A stretch of 64,000 bases of DNA, taken from Streptomyces spinosus. Lineage in GTDB: Bacteria > Actinomycetota > Actinomycetes > Streptomycetales > Streptomycetaceae. The stretch spans positions 62,001 through 126,000 of the forward strand of contig NZ_JAINRC010000021.1 in the NCBI RefSeq assembly GCF_020400655.1, in the 5' to 3' direction. The position numbers were made by a program, and so were the translations under genes. Below are positions 42,990 to 50,997 of the stretch, piece by piece (the stretch's first letter is position 1; each line of letters opens with the position of its first letter). Below the pieces are notes generated by a model. It was not told the origin of the DNA and made no database searches. It saw nothing but the letters and a program-made list of their open reading frames with translations.

Positions 42990-43520
42990 ATGCGCAAACG
43001 ATCGGTGGCCGCCGCGCTCGCGGCGGTAGCGCTGTGCGGTACGGCCGCACCCCACGCATTCGCCCAGAAGCTCGCCGGCCAGGACTCGACGTTCCTGGTG
43101 CAGGTGCACCAGGGAAACCTCGCCGAGATCGCGGCGGGCCAGGACGCAGGCAGGCATGCCCGTACCGCGTGCGTCAAGCAGGTCGGCGCCGTACTGGTAC
43201 GTGACCACACCAAGCTGGACGCGGATGTGAAGACACTGGCCGGCAAGCTGAACGTGCGGCTGCCCGCCTCCCCGTCCGCGCAGCAGCAGAAGCAACTGGC
43301 CGCCGTGCAGGCCAAGGCCGGAACGTCGGCCTACGACAGGGCATGGCTCCAGGCTCAGGATGCCGGACACCGCCAGACACTCGCGCTGATCGACCAGGAG
43401 ATCAAAGCGGGGAAGAACAGCCAGGTCGTGGCCGCTGCACGCAACGCCCGTCCGGTCGTGGTGATGCACCTGGACATGGTCCGCCAGGGCATCTGCCACA
43501 TGCCCGCTCACACCGGCTGA
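42990..43520 (+). CDS. Secreted DUF4142 protein
   Basis: 176-aa exported, helix-rich protein. The signal peptide covers about residues 1-25 (cleavage near AFAQ). The mature part has DSTFLVQVHQGNLAEIAAGQ, LVRDHTKLDADVKTLA and DAGHRQTLALIDQEIKAG, the ferritin-like bundle of DUF4142. The ribosome binding site is GAAGGGAG. Function unknown; related proteins sit in the envelope of many actinomycetes. Confidence 0.85.
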   Translation: MRKRSVAAALAAVALCGTAAPHAFAQKLAGQDSTFLVQVHQGNLAEIAAGQDAGRHARTACVKQVGAVLVRDHTKLDADVKTLAGKLNVRLPASPSAQQQKQLAAVQAKAGTSAYDRAWLQAQDAGHRQTLALIDQEIKAGKNSQVVAAARNARPVVVMHLDMVRQGICHMPAHTG

Positions 43521-43641
43521 CCGGGGCCGACCGGCAGTGATCCGATCACCGTCGGCGTCGGCACCACGGCGTTGGGTTCCGCGGGCCCGGCCGGCAGCGG
43601 GCTGTCCGCCGTCGGCCGGGTCGGTGCCGAGTGGAGAGCTC

Positions 43642-44853
43642 TCAGGAAGACCGGAAACTCTCCGCCACTCGGCCGGCCTGTTCGACATTCGGGGTCGTTG
43701 GGCGTCGACGTCCGCCGGTGGCCCAGACGATCAGCGCGCAGGTCGCGAATCCGGCTCCGAGCAGGCTGGAGCCGGTCCAGCCGTGGGAGGTGAAGACCGA
43801 GGTGGTGGCGGCTGCGCCGAGGGCGGATCCGAGGGAGTAGAAGACCATGTAGCCGCCGATCACGCTGCTGGTGCGTTCCGGATGCGCGGTGGTGAGCAGG
43901 TGCTGGTTGCTCACGTGTACGACCTGGACCGCGAAGTCGAGCACCACGATGCCGGTGAGGAGCAGCCACAGCGACCAGGGCAGTTGCGCGGTCGCGGCCC
44001 AGGAGAGGATCAGCAGAGTCAGCGCGTAGCCGCTGATCGGGACGGCTCGTCCCGCGTCCGCCCACCGTCCCGCACGCGCCGCGCCCAGTGCGCCGGCGAG
44101 TCCGGCGACGCCGAACAGGCCGATCTGGCTTTCGCTCAGGTGCCATGGTGTGTCCGCCAGTGGCAGGGACAGGCCGCTCCAGAGGGTGCCGAACGATGCG
44201 AACAGGAAGAATGCGATCAGGCCGCGTGTCAGGAGGAGACGCTGCCCGAACAGTCCGCCGAGCGAGACGAGGGCCTGGCGGTAGCCGGCAGGGGGGCGGG
44301 AGGTGTCTTCGGGTGGCAGCGCGCGCAGGACAAGTGGGGCGAGTGCGAGCGCGAGCGCGGCGAGCACGGTGTACACGCTGCGCCAGCCCCATACTTGTGC
44401 GAGCACTCCGGTGACGACCCGGGCTCCCAGGATGCCCACCACGACGCCCGAGGTGACGACTCCGATGTTCCGCCCCCGTTCAGCGGGCGGGGAGACCGAT
44501 GCCGCGTAGGCCACCGTGGTTTGCACCACGACTGCGAACATCCCGGCCAGCGCGAGCCCCGCGAAGGCCGTCCACGCGGCGGGAGCCGCGGCCGTCAGGG
44601 CCAGGCCCGCCGCGGTGATCACCAGGTGGACCGCGATGAGCCGGTGCCGGTGGGAGACGACGTCGCCGAGCGGCACCAGCAGCACCAGGCCGGCCAGGTA
44701 GCCGAACTGGCCCGTCGAGACGATCCACCCGGCGTGTTCCGCCGGCACACCGAGGCTGGCCCCCATGGGCCCCAGCACCGTTTGCGCGGCGTAGATGCTC
44801 GCTACCGCGACACCGCACACGGTCGCGAGGAGTAACCGTCGCCAGACGTCCAT
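43642..44853 (-). CDS. MFS transporter
   Basis: 403-aa exporter with about 12 membrane helices, of the AraJ/YnfM type. The motif after helix 2 is LVPLGDVVSHRHRLIAVHL. ATG 44853 gives the usual N-terminus (MDVWRRLLLATVCGVAVASI); the frame is open upstream without homology. It is divergent from an HxlR regulator, which probably controls it. Confidence 0.9.
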   Translation of the reverse strand: MDVWRRLLLATVCGVAVASIYAAQTVLGPMGASLGVPAEHAGWIVSTGQFGYLAGLVLLVPLGDVVSHRHRLIAVHLVITAAGLALTAAAPAAWTAFAGLALAGMFAVVVQTTVAYAASVSPPAERGRNIGVVTSGVVVGILGARVVTGVLAQVWGWRSVYTVLAALALALAPLVLRALPPEDTSRPPAGYRQALVSLGGLFGQRLLLTRGLIAFFLFASFGTLWSGLSLPLADTPWHLSESQIGLFGVAGLAGALGAARAGRWADAGRAVPISGYALTLLILSWAATAQLPWSLWLLLTGIVVLDFAVQVVHVSNQHLLTTAHPERTSSVIGGYMVFYSLGSALGAAATTSVFTSHGWTGSSLLGAGFATCALIVWATGGRRRPTTPNVEQAGRVAESFRSS

Positions 44854-44893
44854 CGCACTCCCAACAAAATGAGCGGCGAATGAGTAGCAGAAT

Positions 44894-44904
44894 GAAACTG
44901 TTTC
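44894..44904 (+). promoter_or_regulatory. Palindrome in the MFS-HxlR intergenic region
   Basis: GAAACTGTTTC is a perfect 11-bp palindrome with a single central base, centred between the divergent MFS and hxlR starts. A candidate HxlR site. Confidence 0.4.
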
Positions 44905-44951
44905 GACCGTAGGGCATGATGGTCTCGATTCGCAACTCATCGGGAGGTGTC

Positions 44952-45452
44952 ATGACGCGCCCCTCCGCGGCCGCTCCGAAGCCCGCCTGGACGGATCCGG
45001 ACTGCCCCGTGGCCCGCACCCTCGACCTCGTCGGTGACCGGTGGAGTCTGCTGGTGATCCGGGACGCGATGGACGGCGCGCGGTCTTTCACCGAGTTCCA
45101 GCGGCGGACCGGCGTCGCGCGCAACATCCTCAGCGACCGTCTGCGCAGGCTCATCGCGCACGGGGTGCTCGCCCAGGAGACCGCGCCCTCGGGCCGCCGC
45201 CTGCAGTACGTGCTCACCGACGCCGGCCGCGACCTCTTCCCCGTCCTGCTCACCATGCGCCAGTGGGGGGAACGCCACGCCTTCGAGCCGGGTGAACCCC
45301 GCTCCACACTGGTCGACGAGCACGGCGCCCGCGTGCCGGACCTCAAACCGACCGGCGCCGACGGGGCTCCCATCGACGCCGGCACCACTCACGTGCGGAA
45401 GACCGAGGACGGAAGTTCACCAGAACTGGCGGAGGTTGAAGCTCCGCAGTGA
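44952..45452 (+). CDS. HxlR-family regulator
   Basis: 166-aa winged-helix regulator: CPVARTLDLVGDRWSLLVIR (conserved Cys near the start of the domain), RTGVARNILSDRLRRLIAHG, and a wing ending YVLTDAGRDLFPVLL. HxlR proteins often sense quinones or aldehydes through that cysteine. The ribosome binding site is GGGAGG. Its last 36 bp overlap the 3' end of the convergent gene at 45417. Confidence 0.9.
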   Translation: MTRPSAAAPKPAWTDPDCPVARTLDLVGDRWSLLVIRDAMDGARSFTEFQRRTGVARNILSDRLRRLIAHGVLAQETAPSGRRLQYVLTDAGRDLFPVLLTMRQWGERHAFEPGEPRSTLVDEHGARVPDLKPTGADGAPIDAGTTHVRKTEDGSSPELAEVEAPQ

Positions 45453-46709
45453 GACGTGGCTCGCGGGCTCGGTCGAACTCCTGGCGTAGAGCAGCGGCAT
45501 GGCCGTCCTGGGCGTCCCGTACGCGGCGTTCCACGCCAGCCACTGGTACGCGTCCCATCCTCGCTCCATGCCGATTCCCACGCCGTTCTTCGCCAACGTG
45601 GCCAGGGCCAGGCGGTGGTGGAAGGCGACGTCGTACCGGGCCCGGACCTGAAGCGGTTGCCGCTGGTGCCGGTCGAACCACTGGAGCGCCGAGACACCGC
45701 GCTCACTGGGTTCGTCGGAGTCCTTGTGCAGCCTGATCAGGCGGTCGACGTCGAGCGGCTCGTCCCGCATGAACCGCGCCATCTTGCCCTTCGCCGCCTC
45801 GACGGCCGCGTCCAGTGTCCCTCCGGTTCGCCATCGCGGCTGGGCGGGCGCGCCGGACCAGTCGGGGCCGAACGCCTCGTCCATGTCGCGCTCGACCAGC
45901 TCGCTGAAGGGATCGAGCGGGGTGAAGCGGAATTCCGTGTCCGAGACGGCGTTGTGCCGCGCCAGCACCGACCGGATGTCGTCCGCGTGCTGATCGAGGA
46001 TGCGCAGCAGGTCCTCCACCCTCCCTTCGCTCGCGTAGCGCGTGAAGACGAGCGAGTTGACCGTGCTCGCGGCCCGGTCGGTCGCCGTCTGCTGGGACAC
46101 GTTGACCGTGCGTCTCCCGGCGAGCGAGTTGTCCAGCAGCGCTCCGACGAACGCCACCATGCGGCCGGCGCCCGTCGGGCTGACGTGCTCGGGGAGAACC
46201 GGGTCGCTCACACCGGCCCGGTGTGCGCACAGCCCGATCTCGACGTCGAGGGCCGGCCTGTCCTCCAGCAGCGCCGAGAGGAACCGCGCTCCGTCCAGGT
46301 AGCGGTTCGCCTCGGGGTTGAACGTCTCGCTGCGCCGGCTGAAGCGGAAGCCGGCGATCATGGTGGGGACCAGCGCCAGCATGCGCGGCACGGTGAGGGT
46401 GCTCCGGTCGGCCTTCGGGAGCCGGTCCAGCAGCTCCCTCGCCTTGATGATCTCCTGCCGCGCGGCGACCTGACCGCTCCCGGCGTAGATCGTGGCGGCG
46501 ATCGCCGTCTCCCACCGGCGCGGCCGTTTGAGCGCCAGCGGATGGATCTGCGCCATGGCGTCCGGGGAGGGGGGCTCGACGTCGGCCCGTTCCGCGTCTC
46601 CGCGGACGCGGCACAGCTCCGCCAGTTCCCGCACGTCGATCCTCGCGCCGTTGTAGCGGCTGAGCGTCTGCGACCGCGAGTAGTCCCAGAACGTCATCTC
46701 ATCGGCCAT
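45417..46709 (-). CDS. Orphan 430-aa protein of the biosynthetic cluster
   Basis: Soluble 430-aa protein with no signal peptide, membrane segment or family that I recognise. Composition and codon use are normal. Notable stretches are MTFWDYSRSQTLSRYNGARI, AAHs of helical character in the middle, and a Trp/Arg-rich C-terminus (AYQWLAWNAAYGTPRTAMPL). Its start overlaps the MFS gene end by 11 bp, so it is the last gene of the minus-strand operon with the radical SAM enzyme. A role as a biosynthetic or self-protection protein is inferred only from context. ATG 46697 is a second possible start. Confidence 0.75.
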   Translation of the reverse strand: MADEMTFWDYSRSQTLSRYNGARIDVRELAELCRVRGDAERADVEPPSPDAMAQIHPLALKRPRRWETAIAATIYAGSGQVAARQEIIKARELLDRLPKADRSTLTVPRMLALVPTMIAGFRFSRRSETFNPEANRYLDGARFLSALLEDRPALDVEIGLCAHRAGVSDPVLPEHVSPTGAGRMVAFVGALLDNSLAGRRTVNVSQQTATDRAASTVNSLVFTRYASEGRVEDLLRILDQHADDIRSVLARHNAVSDTEFRFTPLDPFSELVERDMDEAFGPDWSGAPAQPRWRTGGTLDAAVEAAKGKMARFMRDEPLDVDRLIRLHKDSDEPSERGVSALQWFDRHQRQPLQVRARYDVAFHHRLALATLAKNGVGIGMERGWDAYQWLAWNAAYGTPRTAMPLLYARSSTEPASHVSLRSFNLRQFW

Positions 46710-48084
46710 CGGTTCGTTCTTTCCGCTCGTCGTCTGGTTCGGATGCCTGCCGCCGGCGCAGACCGGGTGCGGCCGCGGCCGGTCGTGCCCAGTGCCCGGC
46801 TCCGTCCCGGTCCGGGACGACCGGGCCGACGGCGCGGCGGACGGCGGCCAGCGCGCCGGTGGCCGCCGCCGACCCGGTGGCCAGCAGGACCCACGGCCAC
46901 CAGGGGCCCAGAGCCAGCGCCCAGGTCAGGACCGACGGGGCGATCGCGGAGCCGACTCCCCAGGACAGCTGGTGCAGACCCAGGTGCCGGCCGGGCCTGT
47001 CCTCGGGTGCCATGCGGACGGCGACGGCGTCGCTGGTGGGGGCGTGGAGCAGTTCCGCCGACGTGAACACCAGCACGGCGGCCGCGAGCAGGGGTGGTAC
47101 CGCCGTCCCCGGCAGCCCGCTCGCCGCGCCGAACAGTACGGCCGCCGCACACCACAGCACGGCCGCCCACTGGAGGGTGCGCAGGTACTCACGCCGCTCC
47201 AGGTACCGCACCACCAGGGTCTGGCCTGCCGTCACCAGGACGGTGTTCAGGGCGAACACCGCGCCGACGACCCAGGAGGGCTGGTGGAGCTGCTGGACGA
47301 CGTAGAGCGGTACGAGCACCGGAAGCGCCACGCAGACCAGCACGAGCAGCGTGTTGGCCGCCACCATCGTGACGTACGCGCGGTCGGGCCGGGGCGCGGC
47401 CGGACGGGGCCCGGACACGGTTGGACGGGTCCCGGGCGCGGCCGGTGCCGGGTCGGCGGGCGGGCGCCGGGCGGTGACCAGCAGAGGGGTGAGCAACGCC
47501 GTGGCGAGGACGTAGCTGGCCGCGTTCCCGGCCATGACCAGCCGCAGGCCGGTAAGGCCCCACCCGGCCAGGAATCCCGCCGCGAGTCCGCCGGCCGCCA
47601 GCCCGATGTTGCGCAGGGTGCGTTCGAGGCCGTACCAGCGGATCAACTCGCCGGGTCGGCAGCGACGGGCGAGGAACGCCCGGTTGGCCGGCCAGAACAG
47701 GTTGTCCCCCAGTGCCGCGAGCGTGGCCATCACCAGCACCATCGGCGGTGAGCCCGCCGTCAGGTAGCCGAGGAAGGCCGTCGCGCGCAGCACGTGGGCC
47801 GCCTGGACGAGACGGCCCGGGCCCCATCGGTCGAGCAGCGGCCCGGACAGCGGTCCCGCTGCCAGGGCGATGACCCCGGCCACCGTCAGGAGCGTTCCGG
47901 CGGTGGCCGCCGTCATGCGGTCCTGCCGGGTCAGGTAGAGAAGCAGGAAGGGCACGGCCAGTCCGCTGCCCGTGCTGTCGACCACGACGGCGGCGAGCAG
48001 GAGCCGCTGACCGCCGAGCCGGGGCAGACCGAGCACCGTGCTCATCCGGCCCGGCCGCGGCGGCGCCGACGGTGCGGTGCTCAT
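46699..48084 (-). CDS. MFS exporter of the biosynthetic cluster
   Basis: 461-aa transporter with about 12 membrane helices and the motif A loop ARRCRPGELIRWYGLERTLR in the middle, like small-molecule exporters of the ProP/EntS-like group. Its ATG overlaps the stop of the 89-codon frame upstream as ATGA, and its end overlaps the orphan 430-aa gene. It probably exports the product of this cluster. The C-terminal tail is charged and disordered. Confidence 0.9.
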   Translation of the reverse strand: MSTAPSAPPRPGRMSTVLGLPRLGGQRLLLAAVVVDSTGSGLAVPFLLLYLTRQDRMTAATAGTLLTVAGVIALAAGPLSGPLLDRWGPGRLVQAAHVLRATAFLGYLTAGSPPMVLVMATLAALGDNLFWPANRAFLARRCRPGELIRWYGLERTLRNIGLAAGGLAAGFLAGWGLTGLRLVMAGNAASYVLATALLTPLLVTARRPPADPAPAAPGTRPTVSGPRPAAPRPDRAYVTMVAANTLLVLVCVALPVLVPLYVVQQLHQPSWVVGAVFALNTVLVTAGQTLVVRYLERREYLRTLQWAAVLWCAAAVLFGAASGLPGTAVPPLLAAAVLVFTSAELLHAPTSDAVAVRMAPEDRPGRHLGLHQLSWGVGSAIAPSVLTWALALGPWWPWVLLATGSAAATGALAAVRRAVGPVVPDRDGAGHWARPAAAAPGLRRRQASEPDDERKERTDGR

Positions 48085-48350
48085 CGCTGCGCGACCTCCC
48101 GGCGCCGGCGCAGCGGGGCGGCCGACGGCGCTCCGTCGTGGTACCGGCGCACCGTGGTCACTACCGGGTCGGCGAGGCCGCCGGGCCGGCCGGACCGTTC
48201 TCCGCCGGATCGTCCTGCGCGCAGCTGTCGCCCGCCGTGCCGTCGCCCGGCAGTCGGTCGCCGCGCGGCCCGTTCTCCCCGGGCTCGGCGGGCCGGTGGG
48301 GCGGTGGTGGGCTGGGGCCGGCGGGGGCTGGGGGGTGCCGTGCCCGTCAC
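48081..48350 (-). CDS. Small Arg-rich ORF between the radical SAM and exporter genes
   Basis: 89 codons starting at a GTG that overlaps the radical SAM stop (GTGA) and ending at a TGA that overlaps the exporter start (ATGA). The protein is Arg/Pro/Ala-rich, with a more protein-like C-terminus (LADPVVTTVRRYHDGAPSAA). The exact 4-bp overlaps on both sides favour a real coupled gene, for example a precursor peptide or a small partner. Against it, the radical SAM frame itself stays coding-like after its stop for about 160 bp, so a mutated C-terminus of that gene is also possible. Confidence 0.45.
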   Translation of the reverse strand: MTGTAPPSPRRPQPTTAPPARRARGERAARRPTAGRRHGGRQLRAGRSGGERSGRPGGLADPVVTTVRRYHDGAPSAAPLRRRREVAQR

Positions 48351-49615
48351 AGCGCCGCCATGGCGTTGCCGAGGTAGTTGGGCAGCCGTACCAACTGGTC
48401 CCAGAGTTCGTTCAGGTCCACGGGGTAGCTCTCCCGGTAGCGCCGGGTCACGGCCTCCACCTCGGCCCAGGTGCGTGGCATCCGGCCGTCGTTGTAGCGG
48501 GGCGCCAGCTGCTCGTACAGCTTGGTGCCGGGACGCAGGAAAAGCTGGTTGAGCCCGAAGTAGCCGGGCAGGTCGGCCGCCCATCGCAGCAGCTCGCCGT
48601 TCTGGCAGGCGGTGTCGTCGGGCAGCCCGATGAGGAGGAAGGCGAACGGGGTGATCCCGGCGTCCTGGAGCTTGCGCACCGCCGCGTTGGTGACGCCGGG
48701 CTTGACCCGCTTGCCCACCGGTGTGTCGGCGATCCCCGGGGACTCGGCGCCGAGCCACATGCCCTTGCAGCCGGCCGCCGCCCACTGCTCCACGTCCGTG
48801 CGCAGCACCACCTCGGCCCGGCTCTGGCCCGTCCAGCCGAGGCCCTGCCCGGTCAGGCCCTGGCACAGGTCCTTGTAGAAGGTGGGGTGGAGTCCGAAGA
48901 CGTAGTCGAGGAAGAAGACGAAGTCGACGCCGCGTTCTCGCATGGCCGCGATCTCGGCCAGGGTGCGCTCCACGGGCTGCGGGCGCATGCGGGTGCCGAA
49001 CGGCAGATGGCAGAAGGTGCACCCGTAGGTGCAGCCGCGCACTCCCAGCACCATGCCGCACGAGCCTCGGCGCACCTGTCCGTCCATGAACACCTCGGCG
49101 GTGTACGAGGTCAGGTCGAACAGGTCGTAGGCGGGCAACGGCCACTGTTCGGGCGCGAGTTGCGGGTAGCTGTCCACCAGGGGCAGTACCGGCAGCCCGG
49201 GCCGGCCGGCGACCAGGTCGCGCACCGCCTGTACGGCGGCGGAGTCGGCCTCGCCGCGCGCGACGAAGTCGACTCCCAGTTCCTCGCGGGTGGCCTCGGG
49301 CAGGTGGGTGGCGTGCGGTCCGCAGGCGAGCACCGTCGCCCGCGGCCACTGCCGGCGGACCTGGTCCACCAGCGCCCGGACGGGATGCAGCACGAGCGGA
49401 TAGCACTGCGCGCGGTCGGCGATGGCGGTCACGACGACCACGATGTCGGGGTCCGGGCCGGTGTCGGGCGGGGTGTCGGCAAGCCGGTTGTCCCAGACGG
49501 ACACGCCGATGCCTTCGGCGCGCAGGGCGGCGCAGGCGTTGGCCACGTCGAGGGGCAGCTGAAGGAAGTCGCGCTCGAATTCGTCGTCGGGAATGGCGAA
49601 ACAGACCTGGGTCAT
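48347..49615 (-). CDS. Cobalamin-binding-type radical SAM enzyme
   Basis: 422-aa enzyme. Residues 1-135 form a Rossmann-like domain as in B12-dependent radical SAM proteins (ANACAALRAEGIGVSVWDNR, VDFVARGEADSAAVQAVRDL). The radical SAM barrel follows, with the iron-sulfur motif Cys195-x3-Cys199-x2-Cys202 in RGCTYGCTFCHLPF, then FFLDYVFGLHPTFY, MWLGAESPG and PFAFLLIGLPDD. Members methylate unactivated carbon or phosphorus or rearrange substrates. It is the first gene of the minus-strand operon and diverges from the SAHH-like and oxidoreductase genes. The substrate is unknown. Confidence 0.9.
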   Translation of the reverse strand: MTQVCFAIPDDEFERDFLQLPLDVANACAALRAEGIGVSVWDNRLADTPPDTGPDPDIVVVVTAIADRAQCYPLVLHPVRALVDQVRRQWPRATVLACGPHATHLPEATREELGVDFVARGEADSAAVQAVRDLVAGRPGLPVLPLVDSYPQLAPEQWPLPAYDLFDLTSYTAEVFMDGQVRRGSCGMVLGVRGCTYGCTFCHLPFGTRMRPQPVERTLAEIAAMRERGVDFVFFLDYVFGLHPTFYKDLCQGLTGQGLGWTGQSRAEVVLRTDVEQWAAAGCKGMWLGAESPGIADTPVGKRVKPGVTNAAVRKLQDAGITPFAFLLIGLPDDTACQNGELLRWAADLPGYFGLNQLFLRPGTKLYEQLAPRYNDGRMPRTWAEVEAVTRRYRESYPVDLNELWDQLVRLPNYLGNAMAAL

Positions 49616-49919
49616 CGGGGACTCCCGGGCGAGGTCATGGGCGCGGGCGGCAGGGGCCTGGAGGGCGTGGGTGATGGACCCGGTCGCCCTCGGCGCCGCC
49701 GCGGTCGCGCCGGCGGGTGTGCGGGGGAAGCGGAGGTGAGCGTCGTGGTGCGGGGGTCCGCCGGCACTCCGGTGTGCGCGGACCTGTGGCCGTACGGCGA
49801 GGGCGCCGGGCCGCCGGCCCCGGGCCGGTCGACCTGGCCTGCCGGTTCACCCGGCCTTGCCGGGGGCGGGTGGGCGGTGGTCACGGTGCGTTGGCGGGCG
49901 GGCGGCTGCCCGACCGCGC

Positions 49920-49961
49920 GGGCGGTGCGACGGGCCGGACGGGCGGTGCGACGGGCCGGAC
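49920..49961 (+). repeat. Perfect 21-bp tandem repeat
   Basis: Two identical 21-bp units (49920-49940 and 49941-49961; each begins GGGCGGTGCGACGG) adjoin. On the minus strand, in one open frame, they encode a repeated heptad VRPVAPP. The repeat lies 305 bp upstream of the radical SAM start. Confidence 0.7.
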
Positions 49962-50068
49962 GGGCCGCGGTGTCCGGGCGGTCGTTGCCGGGGTCCGGCC
50001 CGTGAGCCGGTCCGCGCGGTCGCCCCGGCAGCGGGACGGGCGTACGGAGTCCCCGTGCGCCGAGGGGT

Positions 50069-50116
50069 TCACCGCCGCTGAAGGGGCCGTGCCGGCGGTG
50101 TCGAACTCCACGCCAT
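50069..50116 (-). CDS. 15-codon micro-ORF with leader like that of the SAHH-like gene
   Basis: MAWSSTPPARPLQRR followed by TGA. The 29 bp around its start, including GACGAGAAGAGGTGGAGACG, match the start region of the SAHH-like gene at 27 of 29 positions in opposite orientation. So the translation signal is conserved while the product is not. In another frame a GTG at 50111 opens 76 codons to 49881 (VEFDTAGTAPSAAVNPSAHG at the start, VRPVAPP repeats near the end), also within reach of a GGTGGAG site. Either a tiny precursor gene or the decayed front of a duplicated gene. Confidence 0.35.
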   Translation of the reverse strand: MAWSSTPPARPLQRR

Positions 50117-50272
50117 CGTCTCCACCTCTTCTCGTCGTGGGCGGGGCCCTCGATCCGCGGCGACCGGCATGCAGGGAAGCGGCCGGTGCCCCCTCCATCG
50201 GAAACGGGACCGTGCGGGACCGGCATGCGAGAGGACCGGCCGCGCCGGGGCCGTGCCCGGCACCGCGAGCTT

Positions 50273-50431
50273 ATGAAGATCGTCCTCCGCATCCCCAGCC
50301 CCTACGGCCCCTACGACCCCCTGTCGCGCACCCGGGCGGGAGACGCCCCCGGGCGCGCCGTGACGAACCTTGCCGAGGTGGCGGGGCGTGGGGAAGTCCT
50401 CGGGGCGCCGGCCACGGGCCACGGGCCGTGA
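50273..50431 (+). CDS. Short peptide ORF A (candidate precursor peptide)
   Basis: 52 codons starting MKIVLRIPSPYGPYDPL, with an S-P-Y, G-P-Y, D-P-L tripeptide pattern, then a variable tail ending GHGP. The ribosome binding site is weak (GCGAG, 3-4 bases before ATG). The first 17 codons match peptide ORF B with 3 differences in 51 bases; after that the two diverge, as leader and core of a RiPP family might. The same DNA carries a G-quadruplex motif on the other strand, so conservation may be for DNA structure instead. Confidence 0.4.
   Translation: MKIVLRIPSPYGPYDPLSRTRAGDAPGRAVTNLAEVAGRGEVLGAPATGHGP
50293..50321 (-). promoter_or_regulatory. G-quadruplex motif, left copy
   Basis: On the minus strand five or four Gs recur four times with loops TCGTA, CCGTA and CT. 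Four-tract runs of at least four Gs are strong quadruplex formers. The identical motif lies at 50724 in the other orientation. Confidence 0.55.
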
Positions 50432-50544
50432 AGCACCCAGAGCCGTGAAGCACACGTGCCCATCCGGTGCACGCCACCCGACGCCGGACGCACGCCGCGC
50501 ACCAGCCGGACCGCGCCGGGCCCCCACCGCAACCCGGCCGCACC

Positions 50545-50772
50545 TCACGGCGACGCGCGCCAAGTCCCGCCCCGCGCCCGGCCGTACGCCTCCCCTTCCC
50601 CCGCCGGTCCCCACCGTCTCCCGCGCCGGATGCCCGCCGCCCTGGCCCGCCCCGTGTCCCCGCCCGCCCCCGCACCCCGGTACCCGATCCCGTTCAGCCC
50701 TCTCCCGCGCCGGGTGAGCGGCAGGGGGTCGTAGGGGCCGTAGGGGCTGGGGAGACGGAGGGCGATCTTCAT
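50545..50772 (-). CDS. Short peptide ORF B (candidate precursor peptide)
   Basis: 75 codons starting MKIALRLPSPYGPYDPL, then LTRRGRGLNGIGYRG and a Gly/Arg-rich tail. GGAG lies 3-4 bases before the ATG. It faces ORF A in opposite orientation and diverges from the SAHH-like gene, 225 bp between starts. The tail has poor protein character, so the true peptide may be processed early or the frame may be non-coding. Confidence 0.35.
   Translation of the reverse strand: MKIALRLPSPYGPYDPLPLTRRGRGLNGIGYRGAGAGGDTGRARAAGIRRGRRWGPAGEGEAYGRARGGTWRASP
50724..50752 (+). promoter_or_regulatory. G-quadruplex motif, right copy
   Basis: On the plus strand: GGGGG, TCGTA, GGGG, CCGTA, GGGG, CT, GGGG. Loops and tracts are identical to the left copy. 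It lies 245 bp upstream of the SAHH-like gene start and on its coding strand. Confidence 0.55.
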
Positions 50773-50997
50773 AGGCTCCGGTGTGTGAGACGGCCCGGTG
50801 CGGCGTGGACCCGACCCGGCCGCAGGTGGTCTCCCTTCCTTCCCGCCTCCGTGCTTGTCCCCACGGGCCGTTGCTCCGCCCGCCCATCCCGTTCCCGCAC
50901 AGTTCCCGCCCCGCGGCAGGAGGCACTGGCTGCCCCTCCCGGTGTCCTGGTCAGCACCGATCGATGGCCCGATCCACGACGAGAAGAGGTTGAGACG

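Noticed and set aside
49717..50448. 243-codon plus-strand frame across the leader region
   Set aside because: Very biased Gly/Arg/Pro content and no start signal; it is a shadow frame of the duplicated leaders.
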